From the NCBI GenBank assembly GCA_019689955.1, contig JADGGM010000016.1, positions 1 through 13,856 on the forward strand: a DNA stretch of 13,856 nt, given 5' to 3'. A model generated the notes under the pieces. That model was given only the letters and a program-made list of their open reading frames with translations, did no database searches and was not told the DNA's origin. The translations under genes and the position numbers were made by a program. This DNA is from Gemmatimonadaceae bacterium (GTDB lineage: Bacteria; Gemmatimonadota; Gemmatimonadetes; Gemmatimonadales; Gemmatimonadaceae). This document shows positions 1 to 7,581 of the stretch, piece by piece. Each line of letters starts with the position of its first letter. Positions within the stretch are counted from its first letter, which is position 1.

Positions 1-1314
1 GCGCAGGCGCTGCTCGACGCGGAGTCGCAGCGCGCCATCCTCGACGCGTTCGGCGGCGCGACGGAGCAGGCCGCGCGCGTCCGCGCGCGGGCCGAGGAGC
101 TGGCCGCCATCTCCCGCGAGATCGACGCCCTCCTCCGGCGCAAGCAGGACGCCGAGCGGCGGTCCGACTACCTCCGGCACGTCGTCGAGGAGATCGAGAG
201 CGCGAAGCTCCGCGAGGGAGAAGACGTGCAGCTCGAGGACGAGGCCCGCCGCCTCGAGCACGCCGACGAGCTCCGCACCCTCGCCGAAGGGATCGCGGCG
301 GCGCTCGACAGCGGCGACGAGGCCATCCTCCCCAGCCTCGCGCACGTGCACCGGTCGCTCGCCGCGATCCAGCGGATCGACCCGTCGCTCGAGCGCGTGC
401 AGGAGCTGTACGACAGCGCCTACTACGCCCTCGAGGAGCTCGCGCGCACCCTCGGCGACTACGCCGCCGCGGTGGAGCTCGACCCCGCGCGGCTCGCCGA
501 CGTGCAGCGGCGGCGCGACCTGCTCTTCCGGCTCACGAAGAAGTACGGCCCGACGCTCGCCGACGTCCTCGAGACCGGCCGCCGCGCGCGCGCCGAGCTC
601 GATCTCGTGGACACTGCGGACCTCGACCTCCGCGCGCTCGAGCGGCGCCGCGACGACGCGCGCGCGGCCCTCGCCGCCGATGCCGCGCGGCTCACCGAGA
701 TGCGCACCGCGGCCGCGGAGCGTCTCGCGCGCGAAGTCGACGCCGTGCTCCCCGAGCTCGGGATGCCCGACGGGCACCTCTTCGTCACCCTCACCCCCCG
801 CGCCGAGATCGCCCCGACCGGGAGCGAGGACGTCGAGCTGCGCGTCGCGCTCAACGTCGGGCACGAGGCTCGCCCCCTCGCGCGCGTCGCGTCGGGGGGG
901 GAGCTCTCGCGAGTCATGCTCGCGCTCAAGACCATCCTCGCGCGCCTCGACCGCGTCCCCACCCTCGTGTTCGACGAAGTCGACGCGGGGATCGGCGGAC
1001 GCGTGGGGCTCCAGGTGGGGGACACCATGCGCCGCGTGGCCGCGCACCGGCAGGTGCTGGCGATCACCCACCTCCCGCAGATCGCCGCGCGCGCGCACCA
1101 TCACATCGTCGTCACCAAGGGGGCGCGCGGCGGCGTGACGACGGCCGACACGCGCGTGGTCGTCGGCGACGAGCGGGTCGCGGAGATCGCGCGGATGTTG
1201 GGCGGCGATCCCGAGAGCGCGGTGAGCCTGGCCCACGCGCGCGAGCTGCTGGAGGCGGCCCGCCCCGAGGAGCCGGCCAAGGTCGGCGGGCGGAGCGCGC
1301 GGACGCGGCGCTGA
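1..1314 (+). CDS. recN: DNA repair protein RecN, C-terminal part (5' partial)
   Basis: RecN is an SMC-like cytoplasmic ATPase of double-strand-break repair. The frame is open from base 1 and the first codons read AQALLDAESQRAILDAF, a RecN-typical stretch, so the N-terminal Walker A part lies outside the window; 437 residues are present against about 550 for the family. Residues about 20-70 and 190-245 are coiled-coil-like and flank a conserved RRRDLLFRLTKKYGPTLADVL segment. The C-terminal ATPase half shows the ABC signature SGGEL at residues 298-302, Walker B with DEVDAGIGG (Asp325, Glu326) and the switch histidine His357 in ITHLPQIAA. The stop is TGA at 1312. A run of eight G (894-901) encodes the signature glycines. 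The gene converges on the next gene with 7 nt between stop codons. GTG226 is internal, not the real start. Assignment is secure. Confidence 0.96.
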   Translation, partial: AQALLDAESQRAILDAFGGATEQAARVRARAEELAAISREIDALLRRKQDAERRSDYLRHVVEEIESAKLREGEDVQLEDEARRLEHADELRTLAEGIAAALDSGDEAILPSLAHVHRSLAAIQRIDPSLERVQELYDSAYYALEELARTLGDYAAAVELDPARLADVQRRRDLLFRLTKKYGPTLADVLETGRRARAELDLVDTADLDLRALERRRDDARAALAADAARLTEMRTAAAERLAREVDAVLPELGMPDGHLFVTLTPRAEIAPTGSEDVELRVALNVGHEARPLARVASGGELSRVMLALKTILARLDRVPTLVFDEVDAGIGGRVGLQVGDTMRRVAAHRQVLAITHLPQIAARAHHHIVVTKGARGGVTTADTRVVVGDERVAEIARMLGGDPESAVSLAHARELLEAARPEEPAKVGGRSARTRR

Positions 1315-1321
1315 CCCGGCG

Positions 1322-2443
1322 CTACCGTACCGCCGCCGGCTGCGGCTTCCCCCCCCAGAGCCGAACGTAGAACCGCGCCGACACCAGGTACTCCGACGGC
1401 TTCACCCGCCCGCCGGAGATCTGCACCGTGCGGAAGTGCTGGAAGGTGATCTCGAACGGGTAGTTCCCGCGCCCCACCGCGTGCGCCGACACCGACGAGT
1501 ACACCACGCCGAACCCCACGCGCTGCTCCGTCAGGTCCGACCCCGGCTCGAGCACCGATGCGTCGAGGTGCAGCGTGCTGTCCGCGGTGATCGGGATGTC
1601 GTTCGTCCCCGCGTACGTGGCGCGCCCGTTGTGGCGGTACTGGTACTGCACCCCGATCGCGAAGTACTCGCCGAGCGCCACGCGCGGCGTCACCTCGAGC
1701 TGGTACATCGGTGCCAGGTGGCGCGAGACCTCCACCGGGCCGACGTCCGTCGAGAACGGGTCCCCCGGCGGCGCGACGCGTACGACGCGCGTGTCGCTCT
1801 GGTACCGCCGGTAGCGTCCGGCAGCGCTCACCCAGAAGCTCGGCCCGATCATGAGGTCCCACTGCGACCCCACCTCGATCGCATTCGCGCGCGTTCCGGT
1901 GCCGATGCCGAACGGCGTGTACGTGTGCGGCAGGAGCCCTGTCGCCGCCTGGGCGGTGACCGTGATCGCGCTGCGCAGCCGGACGCCGCGCGGGCGGTAC
2001 CGCTCGCTGTCCGGGAAGGTCCGGAGCCACACGAGCTTGAGCGACGCGGTCGCGTCGCCGATCCCGCTCATCGCGTACGCCGCTTGCGAGTCCGCGTGGA
2101 AGGCCGGGGCCGTGTCGGCGAAGTAGGTGGCGGTCACGCGCGTTCCCACGGAGGGGACCGTCACGCCGAGGGAGAGGCGGTTGGTGAGCCCCAGCTCGAG
2201 GGCGATCGGCGTCCGGCGGATCTGCGACCGCGTGTCGATCGACGCGCCGGTGGAGGAGACGAAGCGCTGGTCGAAACGCGTCCAGATGTTCTGGAACCCG
2301 GCGCGGACGGTCCCGGCCGGGGGGATAGTGGCGTCGTCGCCGAAGCCGAGCGCGGCCTGGGCGTGGAGCGGCGCCGCCGCGAGCGCGACCTGGGCGAGGA
2401 CGACGAGCCACCAGGGAGCGCGGCGGGGGGAAAGAGACAGCAC
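1322..2443 (-). CDS. Outer-membrane beta-barrel protein, MetA-pathway/transporter-like
   Basis: A 373-aa exported protein. From the GTG at 2443 it begins with an RR-containing n-region, a hydrophobic core (residues 11-24) and an AQA-type cleavage site near residue 30. The mature part is an alternation of short amphipathic aromatic strands (YQYRHNGRATYAG, YPFEITFQHFRTV, EYLVSARFYVRLW) typical of a beta barrel. GIGDATASLKLVW (127-139) resembles the GxGD strand of the phenol-degradation MetA-like porin family; that assignment is by eye. The frame stays open far upstream, but the upstream part is antisense to the glycosidase gene. TTG at 2464 is an alternative start. ATG at 2529 is in another frame and falls inside the candidate promoter. 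No strong Shine-Dalgarno is visible. Substrate unknown; a general small-molecule or hydrophobic-compound porin is possible. Confidence 0.82.
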   Translation of the reverse strand: MLSLSPRRAPWWLVVLAQVALAAAPLHAQAALGFGDDATIPPAGTVRAGFQNIWTRFDQRFVSSTGASIDTRSQIRRTPIALELGLTNRLSLGVTVPSVGTRVTATYFADTAPAFHADSQAAYAMSGIGDATASLKLVWLRTFPDSERYRPRGVRLRSAITVTAQAATGLLPHTYTPFGIGTGTRANAIEVGSQWDLMIGPSFWVSAAGRYRRYQSDTRVVRVAPPGDPFSTDVGPVEVSRHLAPMYQLEVTPRVALGEYFAIGVQYQYRHNGRATYAGTNDIPITADSTLHLDASVLEPGSDLTEQRVGFGVVYSSVSAHAVGRGNYPFEITFQHFRTVQISGGRVKPSEYLVSARFYVRLWGGKPQPAAVR

Positions 2444-2519
2444 GCGATGAATCGCTCGAGGCAACGTGAGGAGGGCGCACCGCAGCCGAGGCGCGTGCGC
2501 GTCGTGATCGTCGGCCGGT

Positions 2520-2548
2520 AGAGTGCCATCCCGGGATCGCCTTGTCAA
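2520..2548 (-). promoter_or_regulatory. Candidate promoter of the beta-barrel gene
   Basis: On the minus strand, bases 2548-2543 read TTGACA, a perfect sigma70 -35 hexamer. The -10 region 17-20 nt downstream is poor (CACTCT/CTCTAC). A start site near 2512 would leave a leader of about 70 nt before GTG 2443. If correct, it places ATG 2529 between the -35 and -10 elements and so argues against that codon as a start. Confidence 0.4.
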
Positions 2549-2579
2549 CGCGTCCGGGGCCGAGCGCGCCCGGGCGCAG

Positions 2580-2608
2580 TTTCGCGCGCGTCCCCGCCCG
2601 TGTATTCT
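2580..2608 (+). promoter_or_regulatory. Candidate promoter of the glycosidase gene
   Basis: TATTCT at 2603-2608 is a plausible -10, with a weak -35 (TTTCGC, 2580-2585) at 17-nt spacing. It would start a leader of about 45 nt before ATG 2660. The GTG at 2600 that extends the frame lies in this -10 element and is not used as a start here. Confidence 0.3.
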
Positions 2609-2659
2609 CCCAGTGGCGTCGGCGGCCCCGGGCCGCCGCTTTCTTCGAGCGACACAGAT

Positions 2660-4456
2660 ATGGCCGTGAACGCACTCCCGAAGTCCGCCGTGCCGTGGCA
2701 GGTCACGGGGAACCATTGGCTCGCGTTGCCCTGCATCCACCCCGTGGACGGCTCGCTGCACGCGTTGGGCGTGCTCCATCGCGGCGCGCGCGCCGCCGTG
2801 GAGTTCGCCGGCTCCGCCGACTTTCTCGACGGGATCGGTGCGCCGCTCTTCCGCCCGGTGCTGCACGTGGACGGCGTCCCGCGCCGCCTCGGCGACGGCG
2901 GACAGGGGCTCGCCTGGGAGCGTGCGCTGAGCTGGCTCCCCACCTTCACCTGCCCGCTCGACTCGCTCGTCGTGCGCGGCACCGTCTTCGCGCCGCACGG
3001 GCGCGACGCCGACATCGCCGGCGCGGTGTACGCGCTCGCCGTCGAGAACCGCGGGAGCGAGCCGCGGCGCGTGGCCATCGCCCTCGAGGGGGTGCTCGGC
3101 CACCGCCAGCTCCGCGTGCGCACCCCGCGCCCGACCGACGACGCGCACCGGGTCGTCCCCGCGCCCGGCGACGTCCTCGTGCTCGAAGGGAGCGCCCAGC
3201 CCGGGCTCGCCGCGCTCGCCGTCGCGGCCGACGGCGACGCGCGCATCGAGCTCACCCCCACCGACGCACCCCGCTTCTCCATCGAGCGCGAGCTGGTGGT
3301 GGCCGCCGGCGGCCGGGGGACCGCGGCGTTCTACATCGCCGCCGGGCCCGAGCGCGACGGCGCCGAGGCCACCGTCGCCGTGATGCGGCGGCGCGGGTGG
3401 AACGAGCTCCTGTCCATCACGCGCACCGCGCTGCAGGAGATGGAGCAGACCGTCGGCCACGACGGCATCGACCGGATCGTGAACCGCAACCTCATGTTCG
3501 CGTACTTCTACGGCGCCGGCCGCGCCCTCGACGACGCGCACTACTACCTCGTGCGCTCGCGCGCGCCGTGGAACGGGCGCGGCGTCACGGTCCGCGACTG
3601 GGAGGCGCTCTCCTGGACCCTCCCCGCCATCCAGCTCGCCGACGCCCCGCTCGCGCGCGAGCTCCTCCTCCGCGCCTGCGAGCTGCACGGCTACGCGCCC
3701 GGGAACGGGGTCCACTACCTCGACGGCACCCTCTTCGAGCCCGGCTTCTCCCTCGAGGGGGTCGCCTCCTTCGCGCTCGCCACGGACCGCTACATCCGCG
3801 AAACGGGGGACGACCAGATCGTCGAGGAGCCCGTCCTCGCCGACACGCTCTACGCCTCGTGGGACGACCTCACCGCGCGCCGCGACCAGCACGTCCCGCT
3901 CTACAGCACCGAGGTCACCCTCTCCGGCGCCCCGGCGCCGTACCCCTTCACCCTCCACGGCAACGCCGTCGTCGCCCAGGCGCTCGACGTCCTCCGCCGC
4001 ACGCTCGATGAAGAGAGCGCGCGCTCCGTCGAAGACCCCGAGGCGGTGCGCGCCGCGCTCCGCCGCCACTTCGCGATCGAGCGGGAAGGGAAGGTCACCT
4101 TCGCCTCGGCGATCGACCTCGCCGGGCGCGTGCACACCGAGGATGACCCAAACGCCTCCGCGTACTGGCTCCCCCTGTACGACGCGGTGGAACGTTTCGA
4201 TTCCATCTACCGCCGCACGGTCCGCGGGCTGGGCGTCGTGCCGCACGAGCTCGCGCTACAGTGCGCCCGCCTCCTCGGCCCCGACGCCGGCGCCGTCCTC
4301 CAATGGCTCCGCCGCGCGCCGCTCGACAACGGGGTGGCCGCGGAGATCGTCGACGCCGAGGGGCGGGCCGTGGCCAACGGCGGCGACGCCGCCCTCGCCG
4401 GCCTCCTCGCGTGGTGCAGTTGGTACGCCGTCCACGCGCTCGGGGTGCGCCCGTAG
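2660..4456 (+). CDS. Six-hairpin glycosidase-type protein (family unassigned)
   Basis: A 598-aa protein without signal peptide or membrane segment, so cytoplasmic. It looks two-domain: an N-terminal beta-sandwich-like part (about 1-245, with ALAVENRGSEPRRVAIALEG-type strands) and an alpha-helical part (about 260-595) resembling the (alpha/alpha)6 barrel of six-hairpin glycosidases. Supporting motifs are RYIRETGDDQIVEE near residue 380, the common helix-turn of these enzymes; EPGFSLEGVASFALATD just before it; and DDPNASAYWLPLYD near 495-508, resembling the acidic loop of GH125/GH15-like enzymes. This architecture is used by glucoamylases, debranching enzymes, alpha-mannosidases and disaccharide phosphorylases; which reaction applies cannot be read here. 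ATG 2660 is chosen because the conserved part starts right after it and upstream codons are promoter-like; Shine-Dalgarno is weak. Transcribed divergently from the beta-barrel gene. Confidence 0.78.
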   Translation: MAVNALPKSAVPWQVTGNHWLALPCIHPVDGSLHALGVLHRGARAAVEFAGSADFLDGIGAPLFRPVLHVDGVPRRLGDGGQGLAWERALSWLPTFTCPLDSLVVRGTVFAPHGRDADIAGAVYALAVENRGSEPRRVAIALEGVLGHRQLRVRTPRPTDDAHRVVPAPGDVLVLEGSAQPGLAALAVAADGDARIELTPTDAPRFSIERELVVAAGGRGTAAFYIAAGPERDGAEATVAVMRRRGWNELLSITRTALQEMEQTVGHDGIDRIVNRNLMFAYFYGAGRALDDAHYYLVRSRAPWNGRGVTVRDWEALSWTLPAIQLADAPLARELLLRACELHGYAPGNGVHYLDGTLFEPGFSLEGVASFALATDRYIRETGDDQIVEEPVLADTLYASWDDLTARRDQHVPLYSTEVTLSGAPAPYPFTLHGNAVVAQALDVLRRTLDEESARSVEDPEAVRAALRRHFAIEREGKVTFASAIDLAGRVHTEDDPNASAYWLPLYDAVERFDSIYRRTVRGLGVVPHELALQCARLLGPDAGAVLQWLRRAPLDNGVAAEIVDAEGRAVANGGDAALAGLLAWCSWYAVHALGVRP

Positions 4457-4470
4457 GGAGTTTGCCGATC

Positions 4471-4499
4471 TTCCCGAATTCCGCGCGTAAACGTAGTGT
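4471..4499 (+). promoter_or_regulatory. Candidate promoter of the FadL-SGNH unit
   Basis: TTCCCG (4471-4476) and TAGTGT (4494-4499) are separated by 17 nt, in a locally AT-richer stretch of the 203-nt gap between genes. A start near 4506 would give a leader of about 150 nt that begins with the 4507-4530 hairpin. Confidence 0.35.
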
Positions 4500-4506
4500 T
4501 ACACGC

Positions 4507-4530
4507 CGCCGCGCGACCCAGTGCGCGGCG
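4507..4530 (+). terminator. Hairpin after the glycosidase gene or at the 5' end of the FadL leader
   Basis: CGCCGCGC (4507-4514) pairs with GCGCGGCG (4523-4530) across an 8-nt loop, starting 50 nt after the glycosidase stop. There is no T-tract. It could end the upstream transcript or sit at the start of the FadL transcript; the sequence does not decide. Confidence 0.3.
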
Positions 4531-4646
4531 TCCGTCTGCACGCCACCGCCACCCACCGCCGGTCACACCGGCTGAACCCCCGTGCCACCCGCCGCGTTCC
4601 TCGAACCGTCTCTCGACGCTCCAGCACCGCGGCATCGCCCGACGCC

Positions 4647-4653
4647 AAGGAGG
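4647..4653 (+). promoter_or_regulatory. Strong Shine-Dalgarno that decides the FadL start
   Basis: AAGGAGG directly abuts ATG 4654 (no spacer) but sits 6 nt before ATG 4660, so initiation at 4660 is favoured. Confidence 0.75.
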
Positions 4654-4659
4654 ATGCAC

Positions 4660-6051
4660 ATGAGGCTCGATCGTCTCGTCGGCAGTCTCACCTTCCTGCT
4701 GTGCGCAGTGTCGCTCGGGCTCCGCGCGCAGGGGTTCCAGCTCAATGAGCTCGGCACCTGCGCCGTCACCCGCGGCCAGGCCGTCACCAGCGCGCCGTGC
4801 GCTGACCCGTCGCTCATCTACTGGAACCCCGGCGCCGCCACGATGCTCTCCGGATGGTCCGCCTACCTCGGCGCCGCCGTGATCGACGTGGGCGGCAACT
4901 TCACCGCCGACACCACCGGGCGCGTCGACGACGGGGACGTCCCCCTCTCCTTCATCCCGCACCTGTTCGTGAACTACACGGCCAAGGACAGCCGCTGGGC
5001 CGTCGGGCTGGGCGTCTACGTCCCCTACGGCCTCACCTCGCAGTGGAAGGGCGATTTCCCCGGCCGCTTCTCGGCGCAGAAAGCCTCGCTCGCCACGGTC
5101 TACGTACAGCCCAACTTCGCCTACCAGTTCGCGAAGGGGTGGTCGATCGGCGGCGGACCGGTCTTCGGCTACTCGCAGGTGCAGCTCCGCCAGTCGCTCG
5201 ACCTCGCCCAGCAGGCCGCGAGCGGCCCCATCACGTTCGGCCAGCTCGGCGTCCCCGCAGGCACCGAATTCGCCCGCGCGCGCCTCGAGGGGAGCGCGAC
5301 GGCGTGGGGGGTGAACATCGGCCTCCACGGCCAGATCACCCAGGACTGGCAGGTGGGCGCGCGATACCTCTCGCAGCTCACCTTCGACTACGATGACGCC
5401 GACGCCACCTTCGCGCAGGTCCTCACGGGGCTTACCCTCGCCGCCGGGAACCCGCTCGGCCTTCCCGCCGGGACCCCGGTCGACGCGGTGCTCGCCGGTG
5501 TTGCCTTCGCCCCGGGCGGGCCGCTCAACGACCAGAAAGTCTCCACGCGGATCAAGCACCCGGCGCAGCTGCAGGTGGGCGTCGGCTACTCCGGGCTCCT
5601 CAACACGATGATCTCGGCCGACTTCGAGTGGACCCAGTTCTCCACGTTCGACGAGCTCCCGGTCGACTTCAAGGGAACGGCCGCGCAGCTCAGCCGCACG
5701 CTCATCGAGGACTACCGGAACTCGTGGTCGATCCGCGCCGGCGTGGAGCGCGCCTTCGCCATCGGAATCAAGGGGCGCGCGGGCTTCACCTACGTCCGCA
5801 CCCCGGCCCCCGACGTCACGGTGACGCCGCTCCTCCCCGACATGGACCGCCGCAACTACACCGTCGGCCTGGGCGTCCCGCTCACCCCGCACTACACGCT
5901 CGACGCCGGCTACCTCCACGTCGACACGAGCGGGCGGCGCGGGCGCCTCGTCGAGCGCGTCTCCCGCGCGCAGACGGCCGCGATGCTCAACTCCGGGTTC
6001 TACGAGTTGAACGCCAACGTCTTCTCGCTCAGTGTCCGCGCCAACTTCTGA
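4660..6051 (+). CDS. OmpP1/FadL-family outer-membrane transporter
   Basis: A 463-aa protein of the FadL/TodX family, which passes long-chain fatty acids and other hydrophobic compounds through the outer membrane. The start MRLDRLVGSLTFLLCAVSLGLRAQG is a signal peptide, likely cut after Ala-Gln near residue 25. The mature N-terminus GFQLNELGTCAV...DPSLIYWNPGAATML is the family's hatch region; NPG at 56-58 takes the place of the usual NPA. Many short beta strands follow and the chain ends in Phe (SLSVRANF), as expected for barrel insertion. KHPAQLQVGVGYSGLLNTMISADFEWTQFSTFDELPVDF is a family-typical late segment. Cys34 and Cys47 in the hatch could form a disulphide. The SGNH lipoprotein gene follows after 28 nt, so the two are probably one operon. 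Family assignment is strong; the substrate is inferred. Confidence 0.92.
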   Translation: MRLDRLVGSLTFLLCAVSLGLRAQGFQLNELGTCAVTRGQAVTSAPCADPSLIYWNPGAATMLSGWSAYLGAAVIDVGGNFTADTTGRVDDGDVPLSFIPHLFVNYTAKDSRWAVGLGVYVPYGLTSQWKGDFPGRFSAQKASLATVYVQPNFAYQFAKGWSIGGGPVFGYSQVQLRQSLDLAQQAASGPITFGQLGVPAGTEFARARLEGSATAWGVNIGLHGQITQDWQVGARYLSQLTFDYDDADATFAQVLTGLTLAAGNPLGLPAGTPVDAVLAGVAFAPGGPLNDQKVSTRIKHPAQLQVGVGYSGLLNTMISADFEWTQFSTFDELPVDFKGTAAQLSRTLIEDYRNSWSIRAGVERAFAIGIKGRAGFTYVRTPAPDVTVTPLLPDMDRRNYTVGLGVPLTPHYTLDAGYLHVDTSGRRGRLVERVSRAQTAAMLNSGFYELNANVFSLSVRANF

Positions 6052-6079
6052 CCGCCACGCTTTGCTCTCGGGAGACTCG

Positions 6080-7321
6080 ATGATGCTTCGCACCAGACCT
6101 CTCGCTCGCGGCGCGGCGCTGCTCGCGCTCGCGGCGACCTTTGCGGCGTGCAGTGATACGAAGGACCTCGTCAACCCTCCCCAGCCGGTGAACCCGATGT
6201 TCGCGAGCTACGTCGCGCTCGGCAACAGCATCACGGCGGGGTTCCAGTCGGGGGGGATCAACGACTCGACGCAGGCTCGCGCGTATCCCGTCCTCGTCGC
6301 GCAGCAGATGGGGGCGCAGTTCACGATCCCGGCGTTCGCCCAGCCCGGCTGCCCCGCGCCGATCGACAACTTCGCCACGCTCCACCGCGTCGGCGGCGGA
6401 AGCTCGACCGACTGCGCCTTCCGCTCCGCGCGCTTCGGCGCCGCGGTGATCAACGACGTCGCCGTCCCCGGCGCCACGGTGGCGGACCTCACCAACCCGC
6501 TGGCGCCGGGCGCCGGCAACGCGCTCTCGACGTTCATCCTCGGTGGCAAGTCGCAGGTCGCGCGCGCCCTCGACGCGCAGCCGACGTTCGTCAGCGTCTG
6601 GATCGGGAACAACGACGTCCTCGCCGCCGCGCTCACGGGGATCCTCCCGCGCTTGGTCGTCGGGAACGACACGATCTCCGTCGGCGTCACCGACACCACG
6701 GCCTTCAAGACCAGCTACGCCAAGGCCATCACCGCCCTCACTGCGGGGGGGACGGTGAAGGGCGGAGTGCTCATCGGCGTGGTGAACGTGAGCAATGCGC
6801 CGATCTTCTTCCCCGCGCCGGCGTTGTTCGATCCGCAGGTGGCCGGCGCGATCCAGGCCGTGACGCAGAAGGCGGTGACGATCGACACGAGCTGTACGCC
6901 CACGACCGCGTCGTTCATCAACTTCTCGATCCTCGGCGCCATCCGCGCCGGCACGGCGCCCGACACGATCGCGTGCCATGCCCTCGCCAACCACACGAAC
7001 CTCCTCGGCGAGCTGTACGTGCTCGACCAGACCGAGCTCCAGGCCCTCGGCCAGATCGTGGCCTCGTACAACGCGTACATCCACGCCAAGGCCGATTCGC
7101 TTGGGTGGGCATATGTCGACCCCAACGAGGCGCTCGACGCGCTGCGGACGGCCGGCCAGATCCCGGCCTTCCCGAACCTCGCCGACCCCACCAAGCCGTT
7201 CGGCGACTACGTGTCGCTCGACGGGATCCACCCGGCCAACGCCGCGCACCGGTTGCTCGCGAACCTGGTGATCGATGCCGTGAACGCCAAGTTCTCCACG
7301 AGCATCCCGGAGCTGCCCTAG
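6080..7321 (+). CDS. SGNH/GDSL-family hydrolase, predicted lipoprotein
   Basis: A 413-aa exported esterase/lipase-type protein. The N-terminus carries a hydrophobic segment ending TFAAC, so Cys24 is the likely lipidated residue and the protein is envelope-anchored. The SGNH blocks are present: nucleophile Ser50 in ALGNSITAGF (the usual GDS is GNS); Gly131 in VPGATVADL; Asn178 in VWIGNNDVL; and Asp381/His384 in DGIHPANAAHR. The family includes lipases, esterases and deacetylases; acyl-ester hydrolysis is the safe call. At about 413 aa it is longer than minimal (about 200 aa) family members, with the extra length between blocks III and V. GGGAG-like GGGAG (6070-6074) lies 5 nt before ATG 6080 and 8 nt before ATG 6083, so either could be used. 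It follows the FadL gene by 28 nt and ends before a strong hairpin. Confidence 0.9.
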   Translation: MMLRTRPLARGAALLALAATFAACSDTKDLVNPPQPVNPMFASYVALGNSITAGFQSGGINDSTQARAYPVLVAQQMGAQFTIPAFAQPGCPAPIDNFATLHRVGGGSSTDCAFRSARFGAAVINDVAVPGATVADLTNPLAPGAGNALSTFILGGKSQVARALDAQPTFVSVWIGNNDVLAAALTGILPRLVVGNDTISVGVTDTTAFKTSYAKAITALTAGGTVKGGVLIGVVNVSNAPIFFPAPALFDPQVAGAIQAVTQKAVTIDTSCTPTTASFINFSILGAIRAGTAPDTIACHALANHTNLLGELYVLDQTELQALGQIVASYNAYIHAKADSLGWAYVDPNEALDALRTAGQIPAFPNLADPTKPFGDYVSLDGIHPANAAHRLLANLVIDAVNAKFSTSIPELP

Positions 7322-7354
7322 CGCCGTGGCGCGCGTGGTGCACCGGTGTGACCT

Positions 7355-7389
7355 GCGGGGGCGTCACCAGTCATTGGTGGCGCCCCCGT
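7355..7389 (+). terminator. Strong hairpin closing the FadL-SGNH unit
   Basis: Bases 7357-7369 pair with 7375-7387: 13 bp with one G-T, loop GTCAT. C7356-G7388 and G7355-T7389 can extend the stem. It begins 34 nt after the SGNH stop. No T-tract follows, but position and stability fit a transcript end. Confidence 0.65.
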
Positions 7390-7404
7390 CGCACACAGCG
7401 CCCC

Positions 7405-7433
7405 TTGTCGCTGTCCCGGTGGCGGCGTAGCTT
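7405..7433 (+). promoter_or_regulatory. Candidate promoter of tRNA-Gly
   Basis: TTGTCG (7405-7410), a 17-nt spacer and TAGCTT (7428-7433). The predicted start near 7440 lies a few bases before the tRNA 5' end at 7444. Position and spacing make this one of the two best promoters in the window. Confidence 0.6.
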
Positions 7434-7443
7434 ATTCGGTGTC

Positions 7444-7516
7444 GCGGGAATAGCTCAGTTGGTAGAGCACAACCTTGCCAAGGTTGGGGTCGCGGGTTCG
7501 AGTCCCGTTTCCCGCT
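7444..7516 (+). tRNA. tRNA-Gly (anticodon GCC)
   Basis: A 73-nt cloverleaf. Acceptor GCGGGAA (7444-7450) pairs with TTCCCGC (7509-7515), followed by discriminator T7516. The anticodon stem CAACC/GGTTG closes loop TTGCCAA, with GCC at 7477-7479, reading GGC/GGT. The T arm carries GGTTCGAGTCC. CCA is not encoded, so it must be added after transcription. A candidate promoter lies directly upstream and a large hairpin downstream. Confidence 0.97.
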
Positions 7517-7581
7517 CTCTCTCCGGCGGATGTCGTAACTGAAGGGGATGGTGAGTCCCCCTCCCGCCAATCAGCTCGTCC

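Noticed and set aside
1332..1346. GCCGC/GCGGC stem near the recN stop as a terminator
   Set aside because: Only 5 bp, inside the porin coding sequence, and common by chance at this GC content.
2161..2529. ATG at 2529 as the start of the beta-barrel gene
   Set aside because: It is in a different frame from the barrel and would need a frameshift. Its codons give no signal peptide, and it lies between the candidate -35 and -10 elements.
2444..4246. Extension of the beta-barrel frame over 600 codons upstream
   Set aside because: The extension is antisense to the glycosidase gene, has low-complexity composition and would bury the signal peptide. It is a high-GC open-frame artefact.
4207..7249. 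Long minus-strand open frames opposite the FadL and SGNH genes
   Set aside because: Low-complexity, Arg/Glu/Val-rich translations caused by codon bias on the opposite strand, with no initiation signals or domains.
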